From Rhynchopus sp. YZ270_cl-10 (Eukaryota; Euglenozoa; Diplonemea; Diplonemida; Diplonemidae), in the NCBI GenBank assembly GCA_964035575.1, contig OZ037911.1, forward strand, positions 806,001 through 870,000: a DNA stretch of 64,000 bases, in the 5' to 3' direction. Numbering within the stretch: position 1 is the first letter of the stretch; every line of letters starts with the position of its first letter. Below are positions 1 through 9,926 of this stretch, in pieces. The translations under genes were made by a program, and so were the position numbers. The notes beneath the pieces are model-generated. The model made no database searches. It saw nothing but the letters and a program-made list of their open reading frames with translations, and was not told the origin of the DNA.

Positions 1-1
1 T

Positions 2-2431
2 CGACTTAAAAGTCAACGGCAATTTGAAGAGAGCATTAAAGCAAACGAAACATTACTATTGTCTCCTGGAACGAAATTATCGAAAAGAGAGGAAACAAGG
101 AAGAAGGAGTTGTTAAGCAGACTTCTCTGTGTTTCTGAGACTAAAACGTTGAATGGGGAAATGAATAAAGCGGCAAAGCTTTGCAAGGAGCTTTCGACCG
201 ACTTTGAAACCAATTCACAACACTACGAGAAGGCAATAACGTTCGAAGGTGCAAGCCATTATGCAGAAGAGAAATGGTGCCACAGCGGCATTCATCAGCG
301 AATTCAACGGGTGTGCCAACGCATAGTCGACCATTTAGAAGCTATCGACCACACCTACTCTATCGCAAGAATGGTAGCATACTTCAAAGAAGACGCTGCA
401 GGGCGTCTTTGGCTAATGTTTTCTACAGCAATGCGGGTTCAAGAAGCTCGTCAACATCGTTCTCCTTCACCACAAACTGAAAACCGTGATGTTTATAGGT
501 TTACCGGCGCATTAACACCAAATTTCAAAGGTGTGTTCTCACCTGATGAGGAAGAGGCGAGACCGTCCTCTGCGGGTGCATCGGGGAAGGGGTTGTCGCC
601 GTCGTTGTTTTCGACGAAGGCGGCGGCAATGCATTTGAAGCAAAGGTTGCAGGCAAATCGTGCAGAGTCGAATGCGGCTGAGGGCAGAGCGGACAGCCTG
701 CTGGACGCGAAGTATGTGATGAAGCGGGAGAGTGACGTGCCCCCTGCAGCGGAGGAGCTTGCGTTGGTGTCCACACAGCGTTGTACGAGGAGTGATGTCC
801 GGCCGTATGCGACCCCAGGGAATGCGCAGCTGTCGTCGGCAACAAGTCCCAAAGCCGTCCCGTTGTACGCAGAAACGCTCACAACAATGCAACGCATGGC
901 GCATAAAAACCGGCTCATCTCAAAACGCCTAAAAGTGCGCGCCTTAGCGTCGCAAACCTCAGCAGAGGCAGTGAAAAATGAGATTGCGCGGTTTGCGAGC
1001 AGCAATGCAACACTGCGTGCAGAGGTTCTTCGGTACTGTTTTTTTCTTCTTCTTTTTCTGTATTGTGTTGAATCTTTTCGTCGGAAAAGAAGAGTATTTC
1101 TCAAAAAAAAAATATTGAGTATATCTTTCTCCTGGGTTTCGCAAATATCCCCGGATAATTCCACCTTGGTTCTTTACCTTATTATTCTACCCCCTCCCAT
1201 TATCCCATTATCCCATTACCCCATCCACAGCCGCCAAGAAGAAGTCAAAGTCCTCGGTGGTGTGCACACCTTGCAGCAATGCGGGAACCTTCCGCCCAAC
1301 TTCGGGTTGACGAACATCTTTGCCAATGAAGGCCACCTTGCGAAGGGAGGAATCCTCCACATGCCTCTGAAGGAGGTCCACGAACGCCGCCAGCTCCGAC
1401 GACGGAGAGCCCAGACGGTCCTCGCCTGCCTCAAAGCTGGCGTGGTCTTGGCTATGGCATGCACACCACCACCACCACGGGGCACAGCTGCAGCAAGAGC
1501 GTTGCGAGGTCCTACAGCACACCCTATCTTTAGTGCATTCAAGAAGGTCGCTGCGCAGGACGACCGAAAACAGCCACGCTCTGTAAAACGCAGTGCTGCT
1601 GCCGTCCTCCTTCAAGGAGATGGTGTGGTCTTTGACTGTATACGACGGTCATACGAAGCACAGCCACAGCTACGTTGCATAGGCGGGAGGCTCTTTACCT
1701 TGGAGGCTCATATGCAACACTATGCACGATACAAAAAGAAAAACCCCGGGGAGGTATGGCGAACGTCCCCATGTGAAGCGCCCAGCCAAGATGAAATCGC
1801 AGTGGCCAGCACCCCCGCCGACGCCTTTGACGATCAGATGTACAGTGTGTACAGCGAGGTGGCGGTGTTGAGGCATCCGGTACTGCATGCAGGGTGCAGC
1901 GCATCGGTCGCAGTGTTTGCAGCGAAGCACCCTAGGTCTGCGTTTGTGGTAGAGCAGTTAGCACGGTATTTTCCAAAGGATTTTTTGTTTGATGTTCCTC
2001 CGAACGTTGCGTCAATTTTGATACCAAGATTTGAAGCGGATCTCTCTGCAATGAAAATCTACCCATTCGTCCCTGAGGTAGAATACGCTAGGGTTGTGGC
2101 ATATCTTAGCGATAAAATCCCGGTTGAATCAAGGTGTCCTGGGTCAAAGGCAGGGGAGGTGGAATCATTGGAGCAGGCAGTGGCAGAAGCGCAGAGTCGT
2201 TTGAACAGTCTCAAAAGAGTTCCATCGAGTGCTCATAACCCAGCGAATCCGTTGACCTGTATTATTAGGCATGGTGAGAGGGGGACAATGCCCGAGTTTA
2301 ATCGGATGATGCAGGTCTTCAGGTCTTTCCTCGTAGAACCTATTGCGACGCAGCAGAAAAGAATGCTAAAAGGCCTCAAAACGCACATCACCCTCTCACG
2401 AGGTGTTCGGCGTGAATTGCGGCAGTTTTAG
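2..2431 (+). CDS. Coiled-coil protein of unknown function, 5'-partial, one intron
   Basis: The reading frame is open from the first bases of the window, so the true start lies upstream. It ends at TAG 2429-2431. Exons are 2-1032 and 1231-2431. The 198 bp between them is T-rich, starts GTACTG and ends CCATCCACAG, and splices in phase 2 to restore an Arg codon, joining a helical segment ending AEVLR to RQEEVKVLGG. Because the intron is a multiple of three without a stop, the unspliced frame also stays open. The protein is charged and Ala/Ser-rich, with helical stretches at its start, around the exon junction and near residue 710 of the unspliced frame. No catalytic motif was recognised. It could be a cytoskeletal or flagellar protein, but that is only a guess from composition. 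Confidence 0.75.
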   Translation, partial: RLKSQRQFEESIKANETLLLSPGTKLSKREETRKKELLSRLLCVSETKTLNGEMNKAAKLCKELSTDFETNSQHYEKAITFEGASHYAEEKWCHSGIHQRIQRVCQRIVDHLEAIDHTYSIARMVAYFKEDAAGRLWLMFSTAMRVQEARQHRSPSPQTENRDVYRFTGALTPNFKGVFSPDEEEARPSSAGASGKGLSPSLFSTKAAAMHLKQRLQANRAESNAAEGRADSLLDAKYVMKRESDVPPAAEELALVSTQRCTRSDVRPYATPGNAQLSSATSPKAVPLYAETLTTMQRMAHKNRLISKRLKVRALASQTSAEAVKNEIARFASSNATLRAEVLRYCFFLLLFLYCVESFRRKRRVFLKKKILSISFSWVSQISPDNSTLVLYLIILPPPIIPLSHYPIHSRQEEVKVLGGVHTLQQCGNLPPNFGLTNIFANEGHLAKGGILHMPLKEVHERRQLRRRRAQTVLACLKAGVVLAMACTPPPPRGTAAARALRGPTAHPIFSAFKKVAAQDDRKQPRSVKRSAAAVLLQGDGVVFDCIRRSYEAQPQLRCIGGRLFTLEAHMQHYARYKKKNPGEVWRTSPCEAPSQDEIAVASTPADAFDDQMYSVYSEVAVLRHPVLHAGCSASVAVFAAKHPRSAFVVEQLARYFPKDFLFDVPPNVASILIPRFEADLSAMKIYPFVPEVEYARVVAYLSDKIPVESRCPGSKAGEVESLEQAVAEAQSRLNSLKRVPSSAHNPANPLTCIIRHGERGTMPEFNRMMQVFRSFLVEPIATQQKRMLKGLKTHITLSRGVRRELRQF
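1033..1230 (+). other. Cis-spliced intron, phase 2, 198 bp
   Basis: It starts GTACTG followed by T/C-rich sequence and ends in a C-rich tract plus CACAG. Its translation is a hydrophobic, low-complexity insert unlike the charged flanks. Confidence 0.7.
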
Positions 2432-2459
2432 AGGATAATATGGCTGAGAGAGTGAGTGG

Positions 2460-2484
2460 GAGAGAGAGAGAGAGAGAGAGAGAG
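2460..2484 (+). repeat. (GA)n microsatellite
   Basis: About twelve GA units lie 30 bp after the stop codon of the preceding gene. Confidence 0.95.
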
Positions 2485-2668
2485 GGAGGAGGGAATGTAG
2501 CCTCCTTTTCCAAGGGTGGGTGTTTCTCTTGATATCTTTAACAATAGCAAATCTCCGACCTTGTAATTTTAATACTTTGCTCGCCACCCTCCCCACGCTC
2601 TTTGTCTGCCTACCACTGTCACACACCTTTGCAGCTCAAATCAACTCTATATCAAAACAAAAGACACA

Positions 2669-3715
2669 ATGCGTGCCGTGGCGATGCTGTGCACCCTTAT
2701 GGGTGTAGGCCAGGCAGCGGCTGGCGGGTTGTGTGCGCACGGCGACTTTGAGGTGGACTTCTGGGGCAGCAAGCCTGCAGGAATCCCTGTGACAGGGCCG
2801 TCGCTGGTGACACCTGGCCTGGACCTGCACGAGGTGCACAGCAAGCTGGTGGGGACAACTGCGTTTGTGCCTGCGGGACCGTTCCCCCTTGCAGGTGGAG
2901 GCGGGGAGGTGGTGACTGTGCGCTGCTGTGCGGCTGCAGGGTGCGAGGTGCTTGTGGGTGCGTACACCTGTTTCCCGTGCTCTGCAGGACGCAACGGGAT
3001 GATCCCAAGCACACTCCGGAACAAGGGGTGGGACAGCACTGCGTGTGGTGCGCGCTTTGGGCCTGACAACAACCCGCTGGGGACGTTCCGTGGGTTCCTT
3101 GACGCAGCCACACCTGAGCTGTCGTTTGTGCTTGACGGCCCGACAGACGCAACAGCTGTGTGGGTGCGTTCACTTGGTGCTGCAGTGACGGTCCCGGTTG
3201 CCCTTCCTCCGACAGCCACTAGCCAGTTTGTCCATGGGATTGCTGTTGTGGGTGGGCTTGGTGTGCAGATCACGTCTTCTCATGGGCCTCTGACGTACAC
3301 ACCCGCAGGACTCCTGGCGGATGGCGATCCAGTGTGGGGTGACAGAACCTACCTGTGGGGCTACGTGCCAGCAGCACTGCAGGGTGCAACGTACTTCCGC
3401 CCGTCTCTCCACAAGTCCATCCCGGCTGGGACAACGATCACAGTGTCAGCCATTGTGGCCCCAACACAGATTTTCATGCTGGCGGAGAAGAACGGTAACC
3501 GTCATGGACTGTACCCAACGACGCTGCCGCTGGCGGGTTGGACACACGTGCTGGAGGGTCAGGAGCCTAAGTGGATGGCGAACCCGAGCAGCGGGTACCC
3601 ATTTTCAGTGTTCATGCTGGGCGCAACACCCCGTGTCCCCTCCGCTGAGTGGTGCCCACGTCCGGCAGGTCCCTTCCCTGCCTGTGTGTGCCCCCTTGCG
3701 ATGAACATGCCGTGA
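2669..3715 (+). CDS. Secreted protein of unknown function, 348 aa
   Basis: The start ATG follows a C/T-rich tract ending TTTGCAG near 2631, a likely trans-splice acceptor. Residues 1-18 look like a signal peptide (short basic start, hydrophobic core, Ala-rich cleavage region). The mature part has about a dozen Cys residues, many clustered (RCCAAAGCE, YTCFPC, and CPRP...CVCP near the C terminus), which suggests disulphides in an extracellular or vacuolar domain. It is rich in Gly, Pro, Val and Thr with beta-strand-like alternation, and no transmembrane segment follows the signal. Codon use is strongly G/C-ending, like the LOG, TXNDC9 and sedolisin genes, suggesting high expression. No family was recognised. 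Confidence 0.8.
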   Translation: MRAVAMLCTLMGVGQAAAGGLCAHGDFEVDFWGSKPAGIPVTGPSLVTPGLDLHEVHSKLVGTTAFVPAGPFPLAGGGGEVVTVRCCAAAGCEVLVGAYTCFPCSAGRNGMIPSTLRNKGWDSTACGARFGPDNNPLGTFRGFLDAATPELSFVLDGPTDATAVWVRSLGAAVTVPVALPPTATSQFVHGIAVVGGLGVQITSSHGPLTYTPAGLLADGDPVWGDRTYLWGYVPAALQGATYFRPSLHKSIPAGTTITVSAIVAPTQIFMLAEKNGNRHGLYPTTLPLAGWTHVLEGQEPKWMANPSSGYPFSVFMLGATPRVPSAEWCPRPAGPFPACVCPLAMNMP

Positions 3716-4543
3716 GCAGAGGTCTCATGAAGCCTGACACACCGCTCCTGTGCGTGTCGTTACGAAGCGTGTGTTCTTGAATATTTTTCATTTCATTTCG
3801 CGTGTTCCTTCTTCCTCCCGCCCCTGTCTTGTAGCAACACTGTTTTCAACTTTGCCTTCTGTCCCACATCTCCCTTGTTACCAGTGGAGTGCGTGCAGCG
3901 CAGAAAATTTTATCTTTTGTCTTTTCTTTCTGCTTGGGTATACACCTGATTGTTGTCTGAAGAGAAAACAGCACTATGTTTGGCACGTGTTCCTCAGCAG
4001 GCACATAACGTCCGCTGCTTCTGGGCACAGTGCCACTCGCACCCCCCCAGATTTTTTCTCCGCAGTTTCGATTCCCTTTTACACGTTACATTCACACCTT
4101 ACGAAAAAAGGCAGCGCAACTTTATTTGTTGCAGGATCTGTGCTGCACGCACCACACATCACCCCTGTTTCAACATTTTATCTTTATGATGACCCACGTC
4201 ATTATGCATATGTTTTTAGTATTTGCAAATTCAAAAAGGAAAACCAAAAAAGGTACACCAAAAACAATACACACAAACACAATACCAATCCCCCGACTTT
4301 ACCCACCTTTTTTCCCCCCCCACCCACTCTCCCGCAGTCCCTCCCTGTACACCCCCCTTCTTCTGGTAAACTATTGTTTGTTTTACCCAACCACCACCAC
4401 GCCTGCCAGACCCCACGCTTCACCACAGAAAACTCTTCATTTTTTTTTATCTCCTTTTTTTATCCCTTGAATTGGCATCAAAGAGGTTTCCTCTTCACAG
4501 ACCAGGTAGTCAGTGGGAGCGTAAACGCATTGTAGAAATAAAG
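3716..4543. other. Intergenic, no gene seen
   Basis: C/T-rich spacer containing a 261-codon open frame whose translation is low-complexity (Phe/Pro/His/Thr) and has no coding bias. Near its end, 4477-4530 shares about 45 bp with 44404-44450 (core AAAGAGGTTTCCTCT followed by CAGGTAGTCA), another dispersed repeat. Confidence 0.6.
4477..4530 (+). repeat. Dispersed repeat, copy 1 (pairs with 44404-44450)
   Basis: Both copies read AAAGAGGTTTCCTCT, then CCAGGTAGTCA and TGGGAGCGTA. The inverted AGAGGTTTCCTCT part can form a small hairpin. Confidence 0.6.
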
Positions 4544-4601
4544 TAGTGGAGCACACTCTAGGGGTGTCTACACTAATACAACCAAGTTTTCAAATAAAAA
4601 A
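4544..4601 (+). repeat. HP-1 hairpin repeat, type A, A-tailed
   Basis: TAGTGGAG at the left pairs with CTACACTA apart from one G-A mismatch. The inner stem is ACACTC/GGGTGT. It is followed by ATACAACCAAGTTTTC and an A-rich tail. Confidence 0.7.
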
Positions 4602-4604
4602 TAT

Positions 4605-5334
4605 CACAGAATTGGTGTGACCTATACAGGGGTAGTGGTATACCTTAGAAGGACCTTTTTTACACCTTTTTTTTTGGGGGGTGCTAAAATTATTTTGTGT
4701 ACTTTTTTTTTGGTGGTTTTTTGTGGCCAGAAATTTTCCCCAGAAATTTTTACCCCCAAAAAATCAAAAAAATATTTTTTTGATTTCGGTGCACCGGAGC
4801 CTGTGCGTGCTGTGATGGGGTCACTTTGCGCTCAGAAATGAGTATTTTTGACCTCAAATGCATGTGTCAGTTTTTACAGGCCATTTTCAAGTTTTGTGTG
4901 CAAAATATGGTCAGTACTTGACTCCTGAAGGAAAAGTACAAAATGAACGTGGGGCAGTTTGCGTAGATGCGCATTTTACACCCCACCATTTGACGGGCGG
5001 AGCTCGTAGAACCCAACGAAGAGTGAGAAAAAAGGATACGCCGAAACAATAAAAGTAGCGTACCGTGCGCCTGCGGCGCAAGCTGGTATCCCACCTTCCC
5101 ATGACATAGTGTCACAGGCTACTGCCGTCTTGGAACCCTCCATCAGCCCCGGTACTGGGTACTGGGTACCCAGTTTTTTGATCGAAAACAAGGCCACTCC
5201 ACCACAGGGAAAGCTCAGGAAAAAGTCACGTTTTCCTTAAGGAAGTGCCCTAAGGAAAACCACCATACCTTAGAAGTACCTTAGAAGGACCTTTTTTACA
5301 CCTTTTTTTTAGAAAAATCACACCAAGAATATTT
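4605..5334. mobile_element. Repeat-bounded non-autonomous element (T1)
   Basis: Short inverted ends (TTGGTGTGA at 4612 and TCACACCAA at 5319) enclose about 720 bp. Inside each end lies a direct repeat of about 37 bp built on CCTTAGAAGGACC (4640-4676 and 5274-5311). The interior carries the block GTAGCGTACCG plus TGCGCCTGCGGCGCAAGC, also found in element T4 at 37.9 kb, and an inverted match to T4 around GGGGTCACTTTG. No protein-coding capacity was seen. The right end supplies the T-tract and AG just upstream of the next gene. Confidence 0.5.
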
Positions 5335-5359
5335 ACACATTTTACGCACAAAAAAAACG

Positions 5360-8020
5360 ATGCAAGGTTATGCTACGAGCGCTAATATCATGAAGGATGA
5401 AAGATTTATTGAATACCGCAAAAAACGGCGTCAAGGAGGGATTCGCGTTGGACGGAAGACTCAAGAGTTTACCCATGAGAGAAGTCTTGCCATCTTCAAA
5501 ACCATTGCAAGCACGCCTCATACCCCTGCACTGTCAAAATTCTTGGAAGAATATTCAGAACAACTTCGAAAACGGGTCTTTGATCTTCAGGTTCAGGCGC
5601 AAAGAGACCATGATGCACTACACATTACTGAGGGCACTGCCTATAACTCTATTACTTCCGCCTTTCAGAGCGAAACACGATTTATCATTGAGTCAAAGGA
5701 GAGCACCATTCGATGCGAGATTCTTCATGAAGAGCTATCCTATCGTGAGCAGGTTACCTTTCTCGAAGCAGAAGCCTTTTTTGGATGTCCGGTGCATGCC
5801 CCAAGCGTACATAATATCTTGTGTAAGAAGGAGACCGCATCTCGTGAAATGGTGTTGAGTTCTTATGCAAAATATATAGCGTTATTGAGAAGAATGCAGC
5901 AATGGGATTCCCTCGCAGTTTCCGAAGCAAAACTGCTATTAGAGCTGGTTGTCTCAGATATGCTGACCAAAGGGTTTGCTGAAGAAGAATGTTCCAAAAC
6001 GCTCCTCCCTTCTTCCCTCCCTGATGTAGAGGAGGTTATGCGGGCAAAGCTGTTGGAACATTATTGGTATTCTTGGAGATTGCTATTTCCGGAGGAGGAT
6101 ACTATTTCAAAATTGAGTTATCGAATTCCAGACGAAATCGAAGAAACAGAAGAGAAGGAAAGAGAAGGGGTGATCCGCATAGAGAGGGATGTGAGATTAG
6201 CTTTAAAAGAGGTTGCGAAAAAGATGCATCAGAAAGGGACGGTGGACATGGCAGGAGAGGCCAAACGATTGGGGAAAATGTCGTCTCGGCTAGAATTTTC
6301 TGAGAGAAGAAGAGAAGGAGGGAGAGAAACCACCTCCCCACACCCTGCGGCTTCCCCATCACTCCGAGAAACCATCTATAACGGTAGTGGTCGGTCTGAT
6401 CCAACACATTCCTCATATTTCCCTACCTCAAATAATACGATAGGAGCTCTTTTTCAAAGGGAGTTCGAAAAGGCGACAAACCTATCCAGAGAGGCTCCTT
6501 CATTTCAACGTCTTCTCGAAGCTAGCTTTCGGATTGCCACCAATCCGAAGACAGATTTGCTTTTTTTTGAAGGGCTCGACTTCATTGGGGAAGCAGAAGA
6601 CGACATACCGGAAATGGCACAGCATAACACAATGCTTCTCCGTCTCATAGCGTTTACAGAACGGCAGAGGAGGGGATGTATCGAAAAGCACACCGAAAGA
6701 GGTCTAGCAGGGGTTCGCGTTGAGCATGACATTGCAATATCACGGTTGATTCGCAGTACCGAAACCCGGACTATCCTTTCAGAGAAGACCCTACGCAATG
6801 AGGTTATTACCTTTGAGGGAAAAGAACGGAGTACTATTGTGTCTCTCTGCACATCACATAGGGAGCATATCAGGAAGATTCTTGAGTTTGCGAAAGACCT
6901 GAGTCCAACCCTTTTTGCAGAGTATGGTGAAGGAAGACAACAAATTATCGAAGAAGAAACCCGCGCCAAGCTTGTCGTCTATGATACCATTGGATATATG
7001 AAAACCAAAGGCTGTTTTGTGGTTCAACGTTGCATTCCTTTAGAGGTTAGCGCTGAGGTTCGGGACACCGAATTTTCCAATCGGATTTTATTAGAAAGCA
7101 ATGAATCCGATGAATTTGAGATTTACCTTTCAATTATCGCGCCGTTTAGATTGCAAGAGGATGAAGCGAAAGAACGTCGTAAGGTACAACAAGACGCCGC
7201 AAGAATCATAACAGAGTTGATGGCGGAATGCACGAAGGGATTGATAATTTATCGGCAAAAGGCGTTTGAGGTGGATGCGATGCTAAAAGGGAGGCCAAAA
7301 CCTCCTCCCACCCCAGAAATAGAAGTAATTCAACCAAGAAGACGTTCATCGCAAACCTTATCCGCAGTTTTGTTGGCACCTTTGGATGCAGCAGAGGTTG
7401 AGGCGAGGAGGACGTTATGTTGTAGAGAAATCCGGCAACGACAGGCAGTGGTGATGATGGCGCAGATGGGACAACCTGTGTTGGAGGGAGAAGGAAAAGG
7501 AGGAGGAGAAGGAGGAGAAGGAGAAGAGGATGTCAAAAAGAAAGCAGACAGCACCCCGGAGGAACCAAAGGAGAGGGTGGAAAGGGAGGGTGGTGCTGCA
7601 GGAGGAGGGGGAGGTGGAGGTGGAGGTGGAGGTGGAGGTGGAGGTGGAGGTGGAGGTGGAGGTGGAGGTGGAGGTGGAGGTGGAGGTGGAGGTGGAGGTG
7701 GAGGTGGAGGTGGAGGTGGAGGTGGAGGTGGAGGTGGAGGTGGAGGTGGAGGTGGAGGTGGAGGTGGAGGTGGAGGTGGAGGTGGAGGTGGAGGTGGAGG
7801 TGGAGGTGGAGGTGGAGGTGGAGGTGGAGGTGGAGGTGGAGGTGGAGGTGGAGGGGATGTTGCCAGGCCCACGGCAGTGCCCCTCTTCCGCCCGACACCG
7901 CCGCAGTCGCAGAAGCCCCCAACAGAGACACCTCTCCCAGGGCCGACGGTGTTTCTCACTGCGAAGCAGAGAAGGAGTATGAAGGCTGATGCTGTGCCCG
8001 CAGCGGAGTCTTCAGGGTGA
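5360..8020 (+). CDS. Large coiled-coil protein with poly-Gly tract, 886 aa
   Basis: ATG 5360 is the first in the frame and follows a T-tract plus AG at about 5312. Residues 1-700 are rich in Glu, Arg, Lys and Leu with long helical, probably coiled-coil stretches. Two segments look related (residues about 105-145 and 475-520, both with ETR...I...SE and Glu/Arg-rich helices), hinting at an internal duplication. Residues about 700-745 are acidic and Pro-rich. About 80 consecutive Gly then follow, encoded by a GGTGGA minisatellite, and the last 55 residues are Pro/Thr/Ala-rich. No catalytic motif was seen. A structural, perhaps cytoskeletal role is possible but unproven. Confidence 0.85.
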   Translation: MQGYATSANIMKDERFIEYRKKRRQGGIRVGRKTQEFTHERSLAIFKTIASTPHTPALSKFLEEYSEQLRKRVFDLQVQAQRDHDALHITEGTAYNSITSAFQSETRFIIESKESTIRCEILHEELSYREQVTFLEAEAFFGCPVHAPSVHNILCKKETASREMVLSSYAKYIALLRRMQQWDSLAVSEAKLLLELVVSDMLTKGFAEEECSKTLLPSSLPDVEEVMRAKLLEHYWYSWRLLFPEEDTISKLSYRIPDEIEETEEKEREGVIRIERDVRLALKEVAKKMHQKGTVDMAGEAKRLGKMSSRLEFSERRREGGRETTSPHPAASPSLRETIYNGSGRSDPTHSSYFPTSNNTIGALFQREFEKATNLSREAPSFQRLLEASFRIATNPKTDLLFFEGLDFIGEAEDDIPEMAQHNTMLLRLIAFTERQRRGCIEKHTERGLAGVRVEHDIAISRLIRSTETRTILSEKTLRNEVITFEGKERSTIVSLCTSHREHIRKILEFAKDLSPTLFAEYGEGRQQIIEEETRAKLVVYDTIGYMKTKGCFVVQRCIPLEVSAEVRDTEFSNRILLESNESDEFEIYLSIIAPFRLQEDEAKERRKVQQDAARIITELMAECTKGLIIYRQKAFEVDAMLKGRPKPPPTPEIEVIQPRRRSSQTLSAVLLAPLDAAEVEARRTLCCREIRQRQAVVMMAQMGQPVLEGEGKGGGEGGEGEEDVKKKADSTPEEPKERVEREGGAAGGGGGGGGGGGGGGGGGGGGGGGGGGGGGGGGGGGGGGGGGGGGGGGGGGGGGGGGGGGGGGGGGGGGGGGGGGGGGGGGGGGGGDVARPTAVPLFRPTPPQSQKPPTETPLPGPTVFLTAKQRRSMKADAVPAAESSG
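7602..7853 (+). repeat. GGTGGA coding minisatellite, about 40 units
   Basis: Almost uninterrupted GGTGGA hexamers. Read in the gene frame they give poly-Gly; other frames give Val-Glu, Pro or His-Leu repeats. The array is in frame and length changes of one unit would not shift the frame. Confidence 0.97.
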
Positions 8021-8080
8021 TTGGGGATGGGGGGATGGAGGGGTGGGGGTGGTAAAATGCATCCGTTCATATGTTCTTTT

Positions 8081-8210
8081 ATCAGATGTAAACCGCGAAA
8101 TGGATGTAGGACTGCATGGGTTGGGTGCCCACCTTTGGTACAGCCGGTCATACCAAAGGTACACTGTTCACGAGAGGGCTTTGTATTTCAACGCTACTCT
8201 TTTAGTCGTT
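8081..8210 (+). repeat. Dispersed repeat family E, copy 1
   Basis: Starts CAGATGTAAACC, continues GATGTAGGACTGCATGG, has a self-complementary TGGGTGCCCA, then CTGTTCACGAGAGGGCTTTG and TATTTCAA. It begins 60 bp after the stop codon of the preceding gene. Confidence 0.75.
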
Positions 8211-8499
8211 GATATGATGTAGTATCCCGTTGTGGATAAAGGGGGAGGGGGGGGTATAATGACGGTGAGACTGTGAGATGGTGTGCAGCATCTCCGCTGT
8301 GTATGAAGTGCCATCCGCGGGGGGGTTCGATAATCAAGTGGATATTATGGTTACGTTTGCATTTTACAACTTTCGTTTCTATTGAGGAGAGATAGACGTT
8401 TATCTCTTTTTTTGCTTTTTTCTCTCTTTTTTTTTGGTGTTCTAACATAAACCCAAAGAGGGTGTTTTTTTCCAACCAATTTCTCCTTTTAATGTTTCT

Positions 8500-8541
8500 T
8501 TGCTAAGCACGAAAGGCTTAGCTTCATCTTACCCAACCTTC
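8500..8541 (+). repeat. HP-2 hairpin repeat, type C
   Basis: Inner stem GCTAAGC/GCTTAGC with loop ACGAAAG, followed by TTCATCTTAC. Confidence 0.7.
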
Positions 8542-8694
8542 TTTTTGAAGCACTTACACAAAAATCCCGAAAGGAATTATTTCACAAAAAAAAAAAAAAA
8601 AATGGTATTTTTGTTTTTCTCCCCTCTTCCTCCCCCTTCCTTCCTCCTCTCCTATCCACTCAATTAGACCTTACACAAAAAGCCCTTTAAAAAA

Positions 8695-9213
8695 ATGTTC
8701 TCCAAACAAGCAAACTGCAGCTGGAGTCAGACTGACAGCGAAATTGAGTTTAAGGTGAGCGTTCCGAGTGGGACGCGGGGGAAGGATGTACAGTACGCTT
8801 TGAAGTCAAAGCACGTGTCTGTTGGGCTTTCTGGTCAGGTGACCATAGACAACATGGAACTATGCCATGCGGTGATCCCTGGCGATTCACACTGGCAGAT
8901 TGAGGACGGTGCCAAGGGGAGGGATGTTGTCGTCACGCTACGCAAGGCACGTGCCGGGGTCACATGGCGTGCTCTTATGCTTCTGGACTGCCCAAAGCCA
9001 CCCCTCTCCTCCCACGACACGGACTTCAAAGGCTGGACCACAGAGGAGAAGGGCGCCACCAAAAGCAAGCCCGCAGCGCCGCTGCTCTCCTTCCTCCCCC
9101 CAGCGTTGAGCAGTGTCGAGCCAGGGACGCTTGCCGCGTGTTTCTTTTTGTTGGTCTCAATGTGCGTCGGGCTGTTCAAAACCTACATGGCAAGAATGGC
9201 AGTCCCTGCATGA
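8695..9213 (+). CDS. CS-domain (p23/NudC-like) protein with C-terminal membrane anchor, 172 aa
   Basis: Residues about 7-95 match the CS fold pattern: CSWSQTDSEIEFKVSVPSG is the first strand pair, VSVGLSGQVTIDNMEL the middle strands, HWQIEDG with VVVTLRKA the last. CS domains are Hsp90 co-chaperone-type modules. A polar Lys/Pro linker follows, then one hydrophobic segment at about 142-165 (GTLAACFFLLVSMCVGLF) near the C terminus, so the protein is probably tail-anchored in the ER or mitochondrial outer membrane with the CS domain in the cytosol. The start is preceded by a C/T tract ending TTAG at about 8667. Which CS subfamily it belongs to is uncertain. Confidence 0.8.
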   Translation: MFSKQANCSWSQTDSEIEFKVSVPSGTRGKDVQYALKSKHVSVGLSGQVTIDNMELCHAVIPGDSHWQIEDGAKGRDVVVTLRKARAGVTWRALMLLDCPKPPLSSHDTDFKGWTTEEKGATKSKPAAPLLSFLPPALSSVEPGTLAACFFLLVSMCVGLFKTYMARMAVPA

Positions 9214-9387
9214 GGGGCCTTGACTGTCTCTCCCAGCTGTATTGGATATGAAATGCAGGGACAGCATGGTCTGTTCTGGTCATGCACCAAGGTACACGGT
9301 GACCACCACCATGCCGGGTAATCATCATTTTTTTCATATGTTACAAAATGTGAGGAAATGTGCGACAAAAAAATAGCATATTACCTG

Positions 9388-9440
9388 GGTCGCATGGTCA
9401 CAGTGTGCACAGTCGCGAGGAGGGATTTGTATTTCAAGTC
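9388..9440 (+). repeat. Dispersed repeat family E, 3' part, diverged
   Basis: CACAGTCGCGAGGAGGGATT followed by TGTATTTCAAG matches the 3' half of the 8081-8210 copy. Confidence 0.5.
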
Positions 9441-9926
9441 TAGCTGTATTTTGATGGTTGCAATACATTGGAATACTCTTACAGCAAAGGTGGGAGTGGG
9501 TTCAAGAGGGGACCAGAGCGATTTTCATTGCCACTTTAGGGTGAATTTCTTTTTTTCCAGAGGTGAGTGGTTAGGCAGCGGGGGAAAGTGTATTTTTGAA
9601 GGGACCCAGGCCCTTCAACTCTCCCCCTTTTTTATATATTGTGATATTGCGACATTCTTTAATTGGGGCTTTGAGAAGAGAAGGGGGGAAGGGCGTGCTG
9701 TCCTTGACCCCCCTCTCTCTGTGCGTTTATTTATTGTTCTCTTTCATATGGTTTTTTAGACACAATTCTTAAGACACAAAACAATAACGAACACTTTCTT
9801 TAGGGCTTTGCATTGTCAACTTTCCTCCCATCAGACTCTCAAAACCCCCCTTTACCCCTTTACGCTAATACAACCTACTTGAAACAGACACACATTTTGA
9901 TTACCAAGAAAGTCTCTGCGAATATT

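Noticed and set aside
3750-4535. 261-codon open frame
   Set aside because: Low-complexity C/T-rich translation with no domain, overlapping repeats, and no coding bias.
7602-7853. CRISPR-like array
   Set aside because: No spacers; a simple coding hexamer repeat.
7330-8151. 273-codon Pro-rich frame on the minus strand and Val-Glu / His-Leu frames over the same stretch
   Set aside because: They are alternative readings of the GGTGGA minisatellite; the + strand poly-Gly frame continues a well-coded protein on both sides.
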